DNA from: a virus
DNA length: 40,859 bases
Virus record (IMG/VR): IMGVR_UViG_3300046673_000248
Location: 1 to 40,859 of that record
Reading direction: 5' to 3' (one strand)
In this document: one piece after another, positions 39,633 to 40,859 of the stretch
How positions within the stretch are numbered: the stretch's first letter is position 1
Layout: the number at the start of each line of letters is the position of its first letter
Position numbers and translations under genes: made by a program
The notes under the pieces: model-generated
Database searches by the model: none
Told to the model about the DNA's origin: nothing
What the model saw: the letters and a program-made list of their open reading frames with translations, nothing else

Positions 39633-40150
39633 TCACTAAGCCACAAATCGGCCGCCTCCAGGTGCTTTACGCGCAGCTCGCCGCTCATGAGATCGGCGTC
39701 GGCTCCAGCCGCGAGGAGCGCTTGGAATGGGTCTCCGCGCGCCTGCGCCGCCCCGTGAGCAGTTTCAAAGAGTTATCCGCCGAGGACGCCGGATGGTTGA
39801 TCGACCAGCTTCAATCTGAGCTGGGAGTTAAAACCCCCGCCAAGCCCCGCAAGCGCCTCAACAGAGACCAGGCGCGCCGCGCCGGCCTCGACGGCCGCAA
39901 GGATGGTCAAGAGTTTGCCAGCGCCCCGCAAATGGCCTCCGCCGCCGATCTGGAAGTTATCGAGAGTTACTATCATCGGCTGGGCTGGGAGCGCGCGCAA
40001 TTTGACGCCTGGATGCGTTCCACGCGCTCGCCGCTCAAGCATAAGTCCGCGCCCTCTATTGTGATCGTTTCCGACGCCAACCGAGTTAGATGGGCGCTCA
40101 AAGGGATGTTACAGGCTGCTGGAAAATGGCAGGATCGGAGGCCGCAATGA
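39626..40150 (+). CDS. Mu gp16-like protein (DUF1018 family)
   Basis: 174 residues. The start ITKPQIGRLQVLYAQLAAHE, REERLEWVSARLRRPVSSFK and LSAEDAGWLIDQLQSEL match the Mu gp16 pattern ('It..Qi..L..l......R..w.......S...Ls..ea..lId.L'). A basic linker and a second helical domain (LGWERAQFDAWMRSTRSPLK) follow. Mu gp16 lies late in the early/semi-essential region, as here. Confidence 0.8.
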   Translation: MLITKPQIGRLQVLYAQLAAHEIGVGSSREERLEWVSARLRRPVSSFKELSAEDAGWLIDQLQSELGVKTPAKPRKRLNRDQARRAGLDGRKDGQEFASAPQMASAADLEVIESYYHRLGWERAQFDAWMRSTRSPLKHKSAPSIVIVSDANRVRWALKGMLQAAGKWQDRRPQ

Positions 40151-40389
40151 ACTTCCGCCACCCTGACCAGTTGTTACTTCCCTGGAGTCCACGAGTTACC
40201 GTCTCCACCTCTCGCGTTGCTGAAATTCTTAATTGTTCTGATAATACCGTCGTTCGCTTGATTGAGGACGGAAGTTTGAAGGCCTACAAGCTCCGTGGAG
40301 CCAGCAGCCCTTGGCGGATCAACTATGATTCGCTCATGGCCTATATCGGGCGCATTCACGATCAAAACAGCCTCGAAACCCGCTTCTGA
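40147..40389 (+). CDS. Excisionase-type HTH protein (HTH_17)
   Basis: 80 residues, ATG overlapping the previous stop. VSTSRVAEILNCSDNTVVRL, IEDGSLKAYKLRGASSPWRI is a winged-helix excisionase/MerR-type domain (recognition helix around SDNTVVRLI; wing GASSPWRI). It is the last gene before the right end. It might control late transcription or bind near the phage end. Confidence 0.78.
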   Translation: MNFRHPDQLLLPWSPRVTVSTSRVAEILNCSDNTVVRLIEDGSLKAYKLRGASSPWRINYDSLMAYIGRIHDQNSLETRF

Positions 40390-40393
40390 AAGC

Positions 40394-40428
40394 GCCTCAA
40401 AAAGCCCTCGGCGGAGGCATCCGTTTTT
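40394..40428 (+). terminator. Candidate terminator of the rightward operon
   Basis: GCCTC (40394-40398) pairs with GAGGC (40414-40418), with an inner GCC/GGC pair, followed by ATCCGTTTTT. It starts five bases after the last stop codon. The stem is short but the T run is in place. Confidence 0.45.
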
Positions 40429-40698
40429 GGTAATTATTTATCGCGTTTCCCTAATGGATTTTTAGGTGTTTTCCAGCCGCCTATATGGTTTTTCATATTC
40501 ACTGGTTTGGATGTTTTTTCAGATCGTTTTTTTAGGGGTTTTGGCGGGTCAAAATACACCTTTTACCCGCCATTGGCGCGGCTGTTTTAAGTTTTCCACA
40601 TTTAGCTGATTTGGGATGATTCATAATATGGTACTCGGCTCATTGGCGCTACCAGGAATCAATCACTTACAGCCTCTAACGCCTTACTTTTCGCCAAT
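40429..40698. other. Right-end non-coding DNA
   Basis: No supported gene. The sequence is rich in T runs (TTTTTTAGGGGTTTTGGCGG). A hairpin of GGCGGGT (40543-40549) with ACCCGCC (40565-40571) is visible. Its role is unknown; Mu-like phages have regulatory or accessory DNA near their ends. Confidence 0.5.
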
Positions 40699-40831
40699 CA
40701 CTCTCATTTAATTTGAAAAATCGTTTCTCGCCGTTGCGCTGTGGAAATCCGCCTTTCACCCGCGCCATTCCCACATATTCCCACCATCCCCCACTCCTTC
40801 CCCCCACTCTCATATAATTTGAAAACTCACA
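40699..40831 (-). repeat. Right phage end with two transposase-binding-type sites
   Basis: R2 at 40699-40720 (CACTCTCA, three bases, then AATTTGAAAAA) and R1 at 40805-40825 (CACTCTCA, three bases, AATTTGAAAA) are inverted copies of the left-end sites. R1 is followed by CTCACA, so the element ends with CA at 40831. The distance from R1 to the end matches that from L1 to position 22. The 28 bases beyond are taken as host flank. Confidence 0.85.
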
Positions 40832-40859
40832 GTGCCCCATCCATTCCGCGTTCTCTGCG
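40832..40859. other. Flanking sequence outside right phage end
   Basis: It follows the CACA terminus. It does not repeat the five bases before position 22 exactly (GTGCC versus CCGCC). Probably host DNA or a consensus of several host junctions. Confidence 0.5.

Noticed and set aside
22-40831. Site-specific integrase/att system
   Set aside because: No tyrosine or serine integrase is encoded. The DDE transposase, B ATPase and terminal sites explain integration.

Overview
The window is essentially one complete Mu-like transposable phage genome, with a siphovirus-type tail (tail tube and tape measure present, no sheath or contractile baseplate genes). Its outer limits can be read from the sequence. 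Position 22 starts TGTG followed by a motif (TTTTCAAATT, three bases, TGAGAGTG), and the same motif inverted ends in CACA at 40831. Further copies lie just inside each end. The element is therefore about 40.8 kb, with 21 and 28 bases of unrelated sequence outside it and no perfect target duplication. That fits a packaged or replicating phage at least as well as a fixed prophage. The G+C-rich code, the bacterial Ig-like module in the tail tip protein and the abundant period-7 and period-8 intergenic repeats suggest an acidobacterial (Terriglobia-like) host. This host call is an inference.

Layout: two divergent blocks leave a control region at about 29.72-29.84 kb. The leftward block (29.7 kb down to 0.2 kb) is the late region. 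In order of transcription it holds a truncated PH-like gene, a small membrane protein, T4-type lysozyme, 3TM holin, a 58-residue membrane coiled-coil protein, a cold-shock protein, a phospholipase D-like lipoprotein, Mu gp25/26-like genes, small terminase (gp27-like), large terminase (gp28), portal (gp29/DUF935), Mu F-like head protein, protease-scaffold, decoration protein, major capsid, gp36 connector, virion morphogenesis protein, tail terminator, tail tube, tail assembly proteins, tape measure, distal tail protein, Cys-motif minor tail protein, J-like tip protein and a large SGNH-type fibre. Strong hairpins separate the decoration, capsid and tube genes from their neighbours.

The rightward block (29.84-40.39 kb) is the early region. 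It holds two related small HTH regulators, the DDE transposase (MuA-like), the AAA+ target-capture ATPase (MuB-like), a membrane-anchored protein carrying a copy of the MuA beta-barrel, then about 20 tightly overlapped small genes. These include many zinc-ribbon proteins, an HNH endonuclease, a receiver-like protein, a gp16-like protein and an excisionase-type HTH protein. About 440 bp of non-coding DNA with transposase sites closes the right end.

The most unusual points are: (i) an exact 167-bp duplication of the transposase catalytic-core segment placed in frame inside the second early regulator; (ii) a stand-alone, membrane-anchored relative of the MuA beta-barrel directly after the MuB gene; (iii) a late block inverted relative to the Mu gene order; (iv) a second exact duplication (79 bp) at the end of the lysozyme gene; and (v) a perfect -35 promoter overlapped by two 17-bp operator-like repeats that would make a leaderless regulator mRNA.
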